A DNA stretch of 64,000 nt from Gigaspora rosea (taxonomy: Eukaryota > Glomeromycota > Glomeromycetes > Diversisporales > Gigasporaceae), in assembly GCA_003550325.1 (NCBI GenBank), contig QKWP01000217.1, positions 119,506 through 183,505 of the forward strand, in the 5' to 3' direction. Position numbers and translations under genes: made by a program. This document shows, piece by piece, positions 33,569-46,073 of this stretch. Below the pieces are notes generated by a model. That model was given only the letters and a program-made list of their open reading frames with translations. It was not told where the DNA came from and did not search any database. The stretch's first letter is position 1. Each line of letters begins with the position of its first letter.

Positions 33569-35670
33569 AGGACCCCAGACATTTATGATATAGGTCATAT
33601 TTTTTTTTTAGCAAATTGGACCAAATTTGATTAAAGGTCCAAATTTAAATTTTAGCAAATGAAGGTTAATTCAGATAATAGTCCCATTTTTAGTTTTGGC
33701 AAAATGGTTAAATTTTTGAATTGTTATAATTTATTTTTTGTCGAATTATCCCTTTTTGGTTATAAGGTCAAACTTTATTTTACAAGTATCTGCAGGTATT
33801 TGTGGGTACTCACAAAAAAGAATAAGTAAAAATTACTGATTAGATATTACATGCACTTGATAATTAAATTATTTTTTTTAGATTTGACATTTTTATTCTC
33901 ATCTTTGGCATTATCATCTTTTGTTTTGGTATCAATGTCTTTGGTAGTTTGCTCCATATTTTCAGTAAGTTTTACATTAATTCTTTACATCGTTCTTTCA
34001 GAAAGACTTTATGTTACATGCACTTAATAATCAAATTGTTATTTTTTTTTAGATTCATCAGTTTTATTTTCATCTTTGGTGCTGTTGTCTTTGGTATCGT
34101 CGTCTTTGGTGTTGTCATGGTTTGCTCCATATTTTTAGTAAGTTTTATATCAATTATTCAGTAGGTTTTACATCATTCTTTGGTGGATTTCAGTGATTTT
34201 TATGTCTTTTTTTTTTGGTCGATTTCTTATCACTCTTTCAGTGGATTTTATGTAGTTCTTTGGTAGGTCATTCTTGGTATTTTTTTTCTTTTTTTATGTG
34301 TTCTTTTCGCTAACCTCACCTTTCTTGTTTTCTTTAGATATGTATATTAGAAATGTGGAATCAGCAACAGGAATAATATTTTAGTTTTAAGTTGGATATG
34401 TGATTTATTCAAGGTTTCTTCTTTTGGTTTTGTTTTTTTTTTATTTTCGTTTTCAGATCTTTTTTTTCTTGTTTTGCTAGAACCTAGTAGTAGAGATTCA
34501 AACTGGAAATATATAATTTCGGTTAAAATTTTGGCTTTCATTTTGTTTCGTAGCGTCTCTGGTGAAAGTTTCAGCCTTCGTCATTTTCAGTGCCATGTTT
34601 AAAATTTTTGTAGCTATAATTTATTGTTTTTGGTTTCATTACTATTGAAATCAGGTATATATAGCATGTTTAATATTGATGCAATTGATAGCATCTTTGA
34701 CGCAATTTTAGTACCGTGAAAGCTGGATGTCGTTAGTGGCTTCATTATCTTTGTGTTGATGTTGCAAATACTTGTTATATGAAGGCGTTTTGGCTTTTAG
34801 GATTAGTAGTTAGGATTAGGGTTCGTGATTTTGGGTTCGTCGTGCCTGGTTTTGTAATTCTCCCAATCTTGGTCTAATAATTATTTTCTTAAAAATAAAA
34901 AAAATAATTTAAAATAAAGAATTTAAAATAAATAAATAAAATAAAATAAATTATAATGAATTAAAAAAATAAATAAATAGCTTAAAAAAAATTAAAAATA
35001 AAAAATAATTTTTTAAAAAGAACAAGTAAAAAAAAAATAAATAATAAAATAATTTAAAAAAAATTAAACCAAATTAAATAAATTAAATAAATAATTTAAA
35101 AAAAGAAAAAAAATTAAATAAATAAAAAAAATAAAACAATTAAAATAAAAAAAAAATAATGAAAAAAATTAAATAAATAGAAAAGTTAAACTAATTAAAA
35201 AAAAATAAAACAAGACAAATATAAAAAAAAATTAAAAAAAAAAAAATAAAAAAAAATAAAAAAATAAAATTAAATGAATTAAAAAAGTACCCCTTGTAAA
35301 TAAACTAAGTGTGTTAGATAGTTTAGAGTTAGAGCCTTAATATTAGAGACTATAGGGTTAAAATAATATTTATTATATTCACATCATTTTTAATTAGTGC
35401 ACCAAGATCAATTTAATTATTAGTTTTGGCATATTTTCGCTTTTTTCATTTTTTTTCTTTTGTGTGTGTTGTTGGCTGATCCAAAATAGTCCAGGAGTTT
35501 GTATTATAGCCTATATAAATCTAGATGTAATAATTTAATTTTTAGCAAATTAGGCTAAATTTGTATGTAATAATTGAATTTTTAGCAAAATTACTTGATT
35601 TTAGGGGTAGCAAAAACCTTCAAATTTATGCAGATCATTTATGATCTATATTAGAGATGTCCAGGGTCCT
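33569..35670. mobile_element. 2.1-kb element with AGGACCC inverted ends
   Basis: The ends AGGACCCCAGACATTTATGA and (reverse complement) AGGACCCTGGACATCTCTAA match over most of 28 bp. Flanking 8-mers differ, so the duplication is lost or the pairing is wrong. Inside are a duplicated 170-bp block (33847-34180), a lysine-rich minus frame (34347-34541) and about 400 bp of A-rich low complexity (34880-35285). The minus strand also reads ALKMTKAETFTRDATKQNES near 34590. No transposase motif is recognised. The ends relate to 51963-52788 and 53807-54101. Confidence 0.5.
33847..34180. repeat. 170-bp direct duplication with splice-like edges
   Basis: Two copies (33847-34018 and 34019-34180) each run from TTACATGCACTT through TTTTTTTAG to GTAAGTTTTA. 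On the plus strand the segment between behaves like an exon bounded by an acceptor and a GTAAGT donor. On the minus strand it reads as hydrophilic TKDDNAKDENK-type repeats. Which strand, if either, was coding is unclear. Confidence 0.5.
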
Positions 35671-36724
35671 TGGCAAATTTTAGGCTTCTTGAACGAAATG
35701 ACTGATTTGTAGAGGTTAATTACATGTTAAAAATAATATTTCAAAAAGGAAAGGAGTTATTCATAAATACTAAGTAAATATTCTGAGCAACCAAAAAAAA
35801 TTCATTTTTCAAAATCATATTATTTTAAAAATTTTACTTCTTACAAATCATATAATCAATAAAGCATTTTTTCTATTTTATTCTTTTTATTTGTATAGTT
35901 CATAGATCACCTCTTCTTAAAGGTAAATATTTGGAATTAATTAATTTTATTTATTTCCGTCTAATTTTCCTACTTTTCATTGGTAGTTCGATCTAATACT
36001 TAGAAAAATTATTTGGAAAACTAAAAAATCAACTTTTTTAACAACAGGGCAGGCCAGGATCATAAGTCAGTTCTAACTATTGCATTCCATATTACCTATG
36101 CAATCTTCATCAAATATTTACATTCGTGTCATGCAAACAATCACGATATTTTTTACTAGAAGAAAAGCCGCATTTTACGACACTAAGACATGTGCTACTA
36201 CAAGTAAATTTCTTATCAATTTTACTTATTCTGTCCTAAAATTAATTTTTATTAGTAATATAAATTTTATTATACCCTCTTAATATATATTTCTTTATTC
36301 ACATTTTTTTAAATTAATTATACTAGTCGATAAGACAATAAGGTAATAGGTTGTGTTTTGTATCACTATCAATTCAGTTTTTAGATAATGTAGTTTAATA
36401 GTTTAATGATCATTATGCTTGGAATAAATTAATGCAAGCAAAAAGCAAAAAATAAATAAACAATTATATTATTATTCTCAATTGCTATGAAAAACATATG
36501 ATTTTGACTCTTTAGCTATCGAGTATGCTACGAGTTCTTTAACATCATAAAACGATTAATATTGTTTTTGGTAAAACATTATGGCTATTACCATCTTATA
36601 GAGAGATATTCATCTAATTGGTTAATTTTGGTAGATCACTGCCAAATACTACAGTACTAGAAAATAAAAAAAAACCTCAACCAATTTTTACCAATTAGCA
36701 TTAGTAATACTAGTGATACTGGTA
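35671..36724. other. AT-rich, no supported gene
   Basis: A 67-codon plus frame at 36080 has no recognisable features. Nothing else is seen. Confidence 0.35.
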
Positions 36725-37064
36725 CAGTCAACCCTCCATAAATACAACTCATAGGGACAAGCCTACAACGTGCATTTAGGAAGGTTTGCATTTAGAGAGA
36801 GCCAATTAAATTGCAGCTTTTAAAAATTAGACATCAAGTTTGTGTAACTTCTACTAAATCTGTATAACCTATCTTAAATACTAAAATTTGATTGGCCACG
36901 TGCATTTAGGGAGGTTAGTGTGATATAAAATGTTATTCAAGAGAACATGCATTTACAGAATATAGAACGTGCATTTAGCACTAATAACATTTTACGGAAT
37001 AGAAAAAAACGTGCATTTAGAGGGTATTGCATTTATGGAGGTTGCATTTATGGAGGGTTGACTG
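36725..37064. mobile_element. Pogo/mariner-type MITE, TA-flanked
   Basis: CAGTCAACCCTCCATAAATA and its mirror at the right (GGAGGGTTGACTG) are flanked by TA. GTGCATTTAG/GCATTTATGGAGG words repeat inside as subterminal motifs. The terminus style CAGTC-AACCCTC is that of pogo-like elements (established family knowledge); no transposase here. A run of 'ggtgatactggtggt' repeats follows at 37068-37140. Confidence 0.8.
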
Positions 37065-38268
37065 TAGTATTGGTGATATTTGTGATATTGGTGATACTGG
37101 TAGTTCTGGTGATTCTGGTGGCACTGGTGATACTGGTGGTACTTGCCATCACGTAGTTTAGTCTCAGTCAACATTAAACAAACTATGGAAAATACCAGGA
37201 ACATGTTCATGCTTGCATAATAATAATAAAGTGTACCAGGAACGCGAGTGGATAGTTTTATTGAGAATAAATTGAAAACAAAATCTTAAAGCCTACTGGA
37301 GGACAAAATCTTAAAGCTAATTGGGTTATGCGTTGGTATCGTCTTTATCATGACATATCTTTACCAGTTTCAATGTTATACAAAATTTCTATTTTTGATG
37401 AATAAAAGAAAGTGATTAAGAGTTGGAATTTGAACATATTTAGTTGGAATTTAAATAGAAAATTAACTATGTTGATCTATCAATCTGTATACATATGTAC
37501 ATATCTACGTTCGTAAGTGTGAGAATTAATTCAACTAATCTTGTTTATGATATTATTTCAAGTATTATATATTTTAATGTAATATCTGAAAATTTGATGT
37601 TCTTTTTGAAGCCAGCTCCGCTTATTTCATAAACAGTCACTTTACAGACAATATAGTTACTATAGCAAAATAATCTAGTTATTAGAAGCAATGCAGCCAA
37701 TAATGATAATGAGAATTATTTGTAATACAATTTATTATCTAGCTATAAAATTTAATATGTGCAATTCTGGACTCCTTTGAGCAGTATTGTACATGGAACA
37801 ATTTTATAAATTGAAATTACTTAAGATTTTATTAAGATAATCTAATTAATTTTTTTTAAAATGTGTTAAGCATCTAAAAAAATATATAATTATATATTTT
37901 TTTTAAATTAATTTATTAATTAATTTTTTAAAATGTGTTAAGCACCTAAAAAAATATATAATTATATATTTTTTTAAATTAATTTATTAATTATTAATAC
38001 TTGGGACATAGTTGGAACACTTGGGACACTAGGACGTTGGGATGTTGGGACATGACAAAAAAAAACTGGGATAGCAAAAATGTACAATACTGCCTTTGGG
38101 GACCAGAAATGGCACATATTAATTTGGTTACCAGATAAACAAGTTATTAGCTATGTAATATACAATAACAATGTTATCTGTGAGTTTACAGTGATGTGCT
38201 TGCCAATTTTTTGATATAAGCTATTGACATTAATACCTTTTTTTAAAAATTAAATTAAATTTAATATA
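37065..38268. other. AT-rich; 76-bp duplication at 37848-37992
   Basis: The only structure is a head-to-tail duplication of 'aattttttaaaatgtgttaagca(t/c)ct...aatttattaatt' and a short G-rich 'ttgggaca' cluster at 38001-38055. No gene is supported. Confidence 0.45.
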
Positions 38269-38339
38269 TGGGGTGAAGTCAATAGAAATGGGACAAATCT
38301 ATTTAATAAATTTGTCCCATTTCTATTGACTCCACCCCA
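38269..38339. mobile_element. 71-bp hairpin MITE, TA-flanked
   Basis: TGGGGTGAAGTCAATAGAAA runs into its near-perfect mirror with about 8 unpaired bases in the centre. TA lies on both sides. The TGGGG ends place it with 41986-46020, 47179-47436 and 60915-61221. It is the minimal member of that group. Confidence 0.75.
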
Positions 38340-38981
38340 TATGTATATTTTAGTTAATTCAGTATTTAGATAGAGACCTCAACTGCCAGCATCAGCTCAG
38401 TAATTAGAATAAAGATAGTTTCATGTAACAAAAATTTGATCCCATGATCAACAAGTCACTTACCTGTATTTGGCTATTAATTTTACAGTAATTATTTGGG
38501 TCTAAAAAGTTTTATAAGTTTTTTAAGCATAAAATTAATAATCAAGATACAGGAATATAAGGCTACTCAAGTTGATTTTTTATTTTGATTACCCGCTGGC
38601 CCATTTTTTCAATTTTTCTAAAAATTTTTTTTTAGATCTCACAATTTGTCAATAGCTTGATTTTAGCATATATTTTTCCACTATTCTTATCTAGTGTTAC
38701 CTGATCAAGACTTAATTTTCTGTAATTGTTTGATAGAACTGATAGAAAAAAATTATTACTGACCCAATTTTTGATTTCTTGTTGTACCAAATGAAAATTA
38801 CCTTGCATAATCTTACAGTAAATTAAAAAAAATAATTTATAATTCAGATTCTATACAAAATAAAAAATCAACTTTGTGTAATCTAATCTGAGTAGCTTGT
38901 AAATTATGGAGCTGCAAGCTTTTTGTGATATAGCTTATGGATTGAAGTGTTATACCATGTTCCTGGTTTTAGTATAACAAT

Positions 38982-39411
38982 TAGGGTCTGGAATCAGATA
39001 GCCTGATTGATTTTGGAAATTTTGATAGCTGTAAAAATAGTATTCTACAATTGATGCATAGGCTGAAATTAGTATGAGTAATTAGTATAATAAACCTACT
39101 TTTAGCAGACAGGCTTTATTTGCACCTAACACGCATCTGTTACCAATAGCAGTTCTTTAAAGTCAGGTAAATTTAGGTCTATAGGCCTAAGCCTGGCCAG
39201 CTTAGGCCCGAATCTCCCTGACTTAAAGAACTACCACTAGTAACAGATGCATGTTAGGTGCAAATGAAGCCTATCTGCTGAAAGTTTGTTTATTATACTA
39301 ATTACCATATTAATTTTGAACTAATTATAGCCTATGCATCAATTGTGGAATACTATTTTTACAGCTATCAAAAATTCCAAAATCAATCAGGCTACCTGAT
39401 TCTGAACCCTA
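38982..39411. mobile_element. hAT-type foldback element with perfect 8-bp duplication
   Basis: TAGGGTCTGGAATCAGATAG and (reverse complement) TAGGGTTCAGAATCAGGTAG start two arms of about 190 bp. The arms meet at a centre near 39190, where a GC-rich TAGGCCTAAGCCTGGCCAG lies. ATAACAAT flanks both sides exactly (38974-38981; 39412-39419). Its 430 bp has no coding capacity. Confidence 0.9.
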
Positions 39412-40551
39412 ATAACAATATTGCACAGTTACCCTAATATAGTTAATTATTATCTAGAATAGTATCAGCAAAGTCTTGCTTTTGATTGAGCATATAATTT
39501 CATATGTTAATGAACTGTACTAGTAACATACTTATGTAGCATATACTAGATTCGATATTTGCATTACTTTGAAATAGCCATAATATTATATTATAAAATG
39601 AATTCAAGTGAGAATGATCCAAGTTGTTTCAGAATTTATATCTATTTTAAATTGACATGTGTTATTTTTAATTTTCACTAATTATAAAATAACCCAGATC
39701 AATTCATAATACAAATATAATGTAATGACTACTGACAATAATTATATACAGTATTATATAATAATAAAAATTGCATATTTAGTCAATAAAGATAATAATA
39801 ATTATTAATTATTTGCATTGATCTTTTTTATTGATATTTATAAAGTCAATTCTTTATTGTTTATGCTTTATTTTTTTATTTATTATATTTAAATCAATCT
39901 TTATCGCCTTGTATTATATAATTTCCTCTTTAATACTTGATTAATTTGCAAGATATAGCTTTATAACTTGTGAAATTAATTATAATAAATGTCTAATATA
40001 CTATAAAATTTTGATTGGTCTTTAGTATAACTTGAAATTGCAAGCTAATACCTTAAGGTTCTTTTATTGGCATAATAGAAGAACTGTCTAAACAAGATAA
40101 ATATAACTTGGGCTGCAAGTTTTTTATGTCAAAAATTTTACGAAATAATCTGTGCTACTCATTATGTTGAGCATTTATGTAAAAAAAATAATTATAGTAA
40201 ATTTGGTTAGACAAAACACCTGATCAGATTTCTGCTATTGCTAAAAATAATTATAGCAGTTAATAAAAAATTATTAATATATTTATGAATATTCAAATGT
40301 ATTCTGAAAATTTAGCTAGCATTTAATACTAGGAATAGTAAATAACATAAAATAACTTCAGAATGACCAGTTATTATAGTTATTTGAAAATAACTTGTGT
40401 CCAAATAACTAAGTTTATTTGGATAATCTGAATCATTTGGAAATGGCCTAAGTTATTTGCAATTAATGGGTCATATAATATTTGTATATGATCAGATGCT
40501 GTGCCTAGAGACCTGACCCAGTTAAATAGTAGTAGTCCATATGGGTCAGAT
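39412..40551. other. AT-rich, nothing recognised
   Basis: No supported frame. Short direct words only. Confidence 0.4.
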
Positions 40552-41670
40552 TAGTGTTCCAAAGTTTGATCTGGGCTTGATTTGAGTTTGATCAAACTCC
40601 TAATCAAACCAAACTCAAACTATAAATTTTATAAAGTTTGAGATTAAACCCAAATTCAAATAAAAAATAATCAAATTCAAACCAAACCCAAATACTATAC
40701 TAAGTTTGATTTGAGTTTGATTTGAAGCTTGCAAACTAGTTTGTGTTTGAATGACATAAATAATTTTTTATATTTTAAACAAATTACTTAATTGATAATC
40801 CACTTGTTAACTAGAAAGTGATCATTTGCGAAATGTGGCATACTTCTATTTAAAACTTTTTTTTTACTAAAATAATATTACTTGTTGACTAATTAAAAGT
40901 ATAGAGCTTATTGAGATGCATTTAATAGTGGTTATATCATCCAAATTGGCCCAGTAGATAGTGATATATCATTGAAAAATGATTGGCCAACTATATAAAA
41001 TCTCTATATAAACAATATTTGTTTATATAGAGAATTTATATAGTTAACCAATTATTTTTTAACAATATCTTACCATCTCTTGGACAAATTTTTGGATGAT
41101 CTAACTACTATTAGATGCATCTTAATGAAATCTACAACTTTTAATTAGTCTTAAGTATTATTAACTTAGTAAGAAAAAAGTTTTAAATAGAAGCACGCCA
41201 CATTTTGTCTATAGTGATTTTTATGTAATCTGCATCAATTAGGACCCTAAAGAACTCTGATATAACTCAGAGGTTCCTAAAAAAGAAAATTTTGTATAGA
41301 AATTCATCAAACCTTGCATTTATATAGTAAATTTTTTAAATTTTGGCCTATTTTATACGCCTATATGGCTGATATTATACAAACTAAAATCTAAGTTGTA
41401 TCAGAGTACTTCAGGGTCCTATCACATTATACTATGATCACTCTCCCAGATTATCAATTAAAATATAAAAATATATTTATATTATTCAAACTCAAACTAG
41501 TTTGCAAACTTCAAACTCAAATTCAAACCAAAATCAAATTTAACTAAAAGTTTGCTTCAAATCAAATTCAAATTTTTTTTAATCATAGTTTGGGTTTGGG
41601 TTTAATTTCAAATCAAATCAAACCAAATCTGATCTAAAGTTTGATTTGATCTAGGTTTGTAGAAACCCTA
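40552..41670. mobile_element. hAT-type palindromic element, 1.1 kb
   Basis: The ends TAGTGTTCCAAAGTTTGATC and (reverse complement) TAGGGTTTCTACAAACCTAG are flanked by GGTCAGAT/GATCAGAT (40544-40551; 41671-41678, one mismatch). CAAACTC/GAGTTTG clusters lie next to each end. The centre is a long palindrome (about 40780-41245, middle near 41015) carrying 'agcacgccacatttt' and 'attggccaactatataaa'. The same palindrome module occurs at 48215-48838 and 51055-51340. Confidence 0.85.
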
Positions 41671-41985
41671 GATCAGATATTGATCCAAGTTTTAACTCAG
41701 GTCAATGGATCATATAAAAGCTTACAAATTTTAATAATATTATCCTATATATATCTGGTACCCCAATATGTGTAGATTATATATAGAATATGTGTAAATT
41801 ATGTGTTTAATAATAATTATCAGGTGCCAGATAAGCAACAAATAGGTATCTGATAGATATTAACAAAAATTTGTCACATGTCTGATACCTATTAGATAAT
41901 ATCAGATAAATATCAAGTACTCAATATGTATAAAGTTAATGCAAGATATGTACACATATTATATATATAGATACTATATATCATA

Positions 41986-44900
41986 TGGGGTCTGTGCTAT
42001 GAAAATGACCTTATGGGACTATGTAGATTTTATGAATAAAAATTAAAATTTCTAGCCATCTGGTAATCTAATTCAAATAAACTTTTATTATTTTGTAGAG
42101 CTTAGCGAGTTCTATCTAGGGGTTAGTAAAATTACAGGGGGCCAACTCCAATATTACACAAGTTTAATAGTAATACAAAAACTGACACTTTATATAAAAT
42201 CATATAAATTTATATGTATCGTGTTCGATCGGTCAAAGTCTTGATTATTAATTTTTTAAAAATAACCTGTTTACTGGGATTTCTTTTTTTTCAAAACTCG
42301 AAATAGACAAAGGTAAGTAATTAATCATAAAGAAATTTTATAGCTGTTCTTTTATTGTTAAAAAACTGAATCATATATTCATGCTCAATTATTGTAAAAT
42401 AAAAAAAAATGAAGGTAAGAGATCATACACACAACTCAAAGCTTATAAGTATTTTTTTCATTATTAATAATATTCTTTAATAATATTATTTCATTTCATA
42501 CACCCAGGTCTAGATCTCCACTCCTCGGCTCTGTTACACACTCTGGTAACCTACAGAAGATTAATGATTATAAGTAATTTTTTTTACTCTTTTTTGCTTT
42601 TTTTATTTTGTATTAAAAACATTTCTAATCTTTGCAGTTGTCCTAGAGTTTCTCTAGTGTTCTCCAGTTCTTGTAATAACTTGATGGTGATTTAATGTGG
42701 GAGTTCGTTGGCACTCTGTAGTAACTCTTGCAATCTTTTGACGACGTTTTTGTGGCGATTCGACGGTGTTCCTGTGGTGATTCGACGGTGTTCTTTCAGT
42801 GTTTTGGTGTGGTGATTCGATGGCCAGGCTAAGCATGATAGTAATAAAAGATCTGGAAAAAGTATGTTTTTTTTTTAAAAAAAAAAGCAATAGCCGATTT
42901 GGGTTAGTTGCTGAATTTGTGTGTTACCATTGGAGAATAGATATAAACATTTACTTGTTGCTGGGCTATATTTTGTTCTTGTATGGCTTTTTTCATCACT
43001 TGTATGAATATTCGAACATTCTTTTATTATATGAAAATTTAACTAGCATTTAATATTTAGGCGAGTATATATAATTTATTTAATTTTTTTATTTTTAATT
43101 TTTATCATAGTGTTGTCCCGGTTTCGTTGTTAATGTCGCCGTAAGATTGAGACTAGAGAGTATTTATCAACAAAGTTAAATTAGTGTTAAGGGTTAGATA
43201 GTAATGTGATATTTTAAGGTCAGGTTAGATAGTAGTGCAAGGTTAGGATCAGATAAATTTATGTAATCGGGAATTTTACCTAGTTAAAAATCTTTTATTT
43301 TTTCCTATTTTCTTGCAAATAAGTAAAACTAGAAATAGTGCTATCTGCCAAATTATTATTATTCATGAATTTCACCCTACAATCCAATAATCATCATTTT
43401 TTCCAAACAAATAACAATTTTTTCTGACTTCTTGTAAGCCCTCTGAGGCAAAATCTTTTAAATTATTACTCATATACTTTTCTGCGCTAATACCCAAACT
43501 TACTCCAATTATACCTCGTAAGTGCTAGACTTTTAATTATTTTTAGCATAAAACTTATTTATTATTTATTTTGCTAATGATGTCCAATAGTGTTCCTATG
43601 AACCTGAACTGAACTTAGGTCAAGTTTAGGTTCAGGTTCAGGTTCAGTATTGAACCTGAACCTAAACATTTTTTAAACCATTTTCAGGTTCAGGTTCAGT
43701 ATTGAACTTTTAGAGCTGGTTCAGGTTCAGTTCAGGTTCAGTTCATAAGTTCATGAACATGTTCAGGTTCAGTCAGGTGTTCATATGAACTAGTAATTCT
43801 AGGTTTGGTTCGGGTTTGGTCTGGTCCTGACCAGACTCAAATTCTAAATTTTATTATTAAAACTTTATACTAAACTCAAACTCAATCATTAGTTTGGTCG
43901 GGCTAGTCCAAATTTTGCAAACTAGTTTGAATCTGAATAAAAATATATGTATTTTTTGATACTGAACAAGTTTACTTAGAGTGAGAAGTATAAATCAGTT
44001 AGTAAAATTTAGAGAATCATAGATATTTGTATAATTTTATTAATAAAATTATACAAATTTCTAAGATTCTCTAAATTTTACTAATTGATCATAACTTCTT
44101 GATATAAGTAAATAGTTAAGCACCAAAAAATACATCAAATCGGCATATTTTATTTTACTTTTCTTAAAATTTGAAGAAAAGATGCTTAATTTTGGAAATT
44201 TTCATCAAAAATTCAAAATTAAGCATCTTTGACGCAAATTTTAAGGAAAATAAAATAAAATATAACATTTATGATGTATTTTTTGGTGCTAAACAAGTTT
44301 ACTTATATCAAGAAGTTATGATCAATTAGTAAAATTTAGAGAATCATAGAAATTTGCATAATTTTATTAATAAAATTATACAAATTTCTAAGATTCTCTA
44401 AATTTTACTAATTGATCATAACTTCTTGCACTAAGTAAACTTGTTAAGCACCAAAAAATACATCAAATCGGTATATTTTATTTTACTTTTCTTAAAATTT
44501 GAAGAAAAGATGCTTAATTTTGGAAATTTTCATCAAAAATTCAAAATTAAGCATCTTTGACGCAAATTTTAAGGAAAATAAAATAAAATATACCGATATG
44601 ATGTATTTTTTGGTGCTAAACAAGTTTACTTAGATCAAGAAGTTATGATCAATTAGTAAAATTTAGAGAATCATAGAAATTTGTATAATTTTATTAATAA
44701 AATCATACAAATTTCTATGATTTTCTAAATTTTACTAATTGATCCTAACTTTGTGATTTAGGCAAACATGTGCATATATTATGAACCTGAACATGTTCAT
44801 GAACCTTGAACTGAACCTGAACTGAACTTTTTTTAAGTTCAGGTTCAGGTTCAGGTTCATGTTCAATAATTTTAAGTTCAGGTTCAGTTCAGTATTGAAC

Positions 44901-46020
44901 TTTTAGAGCAGGTTCAGGTTCAGGTTCAGGTTCATTGAACCTGAACCTGAACCTCTATTGAACTGAACTGAACTTCGGAACCCTAATGTCCAACCTTTAC
45001 CAAAATCGTCTAAAAGCAAATCCATATTTACTTCAGAGAAATCTGTGTTTTGACTATGAATTTTCTAATTAACAATTTTTTATTTTTAGCATAAATTTTA
45101 CTCATTCTAAAATTAGTTATTTGAACAATAACTTTATTAACTAGTTCTTGTAGTTGGAAAATAAGAACTCAGGCTAAAATTTGATTGTTTATTAGTACAC
45201 TAAAAATATATTATATATTATTAAACCATCTCAAAACAACCTCCAAAAATCCTCATGCGCATTGCTTTTTTATTTTAAATTATAAAAGCTTTTTAAAAAT
45301 TTTTTTTATAATATAAATTACAATAAAATTTGTTTCAATCGACCCACTTATAAAACTATGAATTATTTTGTGTACGTATATGCTCAATTAATTCTGCTTG
45401 CTATATTTATATAAAAAACTGATATATTAAAATTTTGATTTTTTTTATATCAAATTAATTAACATATATGCTACTTTTAATATCGTGCATATATTGTAGT
45501 TTGTTAAGTATTAAGAGTGTAAGGAGGCGCAGATTAAAGCCGCTTGCGGTTGAGAGACCGACAGTAGTCACTACAATATTTAGGGTCACCCCGAAAGTAA
45601 ATTTATATATAGAGTTAGTGATTGCATTTAACAATTTCAATTATTTTTAAAGAAGTAAATTTTGTCCCTGCGAATACAAATATGTATGCAACCTTTATAT
45701 AAACCTACCAACTAGTATTAGTAGAGTATAGCAATAACATATGTTGAATCAGTGTTTGGTTATTATTGCTAAAGGCTCATTAGTATAGTATCGTGAAATT
45801 TTTTATTATAAAGCTATTTGATGGTTATACAAAATCATGCAAGACATTTTATTAGCTATATATATCATATAAGTTGTTCCCCCGTAATTTTACTAACCTC
45901 TAGGTTCTACAAAATAAAATAAAAAATTATTTGAATTTGATTATTGGACAGCTAGAAATTTTAATTTTTATTCATAAAATCTACATAGTATGTAAGGTCA
46001 TTTTCAAGGCACAGGCCCCA
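41986..46020. mobile_element. 4.0-kb element with 150-bp inverted ends, TA-flanked
   Basis: TGGGGTCTGTGCTATGAAAA and (reverse complement) TGGGGCCTGTGCCTTGAAAA begin inverted repeats traceable for about 150 bp (41986-42135; 45880-46020), with TA outside both. The interior holds the 1.4-kb hAT-type insertion at 43588, a stretch of 'attcgacggtgttc' repeats near 42745-42830, and a GC-richer island at 45515-45600. That island reads open on both strands and is found in many fungal repeats. No transposase is recognised. Confidence 0.75.
43588..44985. mobile_element. hAT-type element with (TTCAGG)n ends and triple inverted repeat
   Basis: TAGTGTTCC and (reverse complement) TAGGGTTCCGAAG are flanked by a perfect 8-bp duplication ATGTCCAA (43580-43587; 44986-44993). 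GGTTCA/TGAACC hexamer blocks fill both ends (43598-43770; 44783-44970). Between them, 43975-44755 is a series of about six alternating inverted copies of 'caagtttactta...aattagtaaaatttaga' and 'aaaattaagcatctt'. No coding. It is nested in 41986-46020. Confidence 0.85.
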
Positions 46021-46073
46021 TATATATCATATATATATTGTATATATATACTGCATTTATAAATTATTTAAAA

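Noticed and set aside
42654-43053. Frames with TVESPQKRRQK and similar
   Set aside because: They translate imperfect 'attcgacggtgttc' repeats; no conserved domain.
45455-45650. Frames reading VGLSTASGFNLRLLTLLIL / RRRLKPLAVERPTVVTT on opposite strands
   Set aside because: Both strands are open over a small GC-rich island inside a repeat. I recall this pair as a common spurious prediction; it is not a gene.
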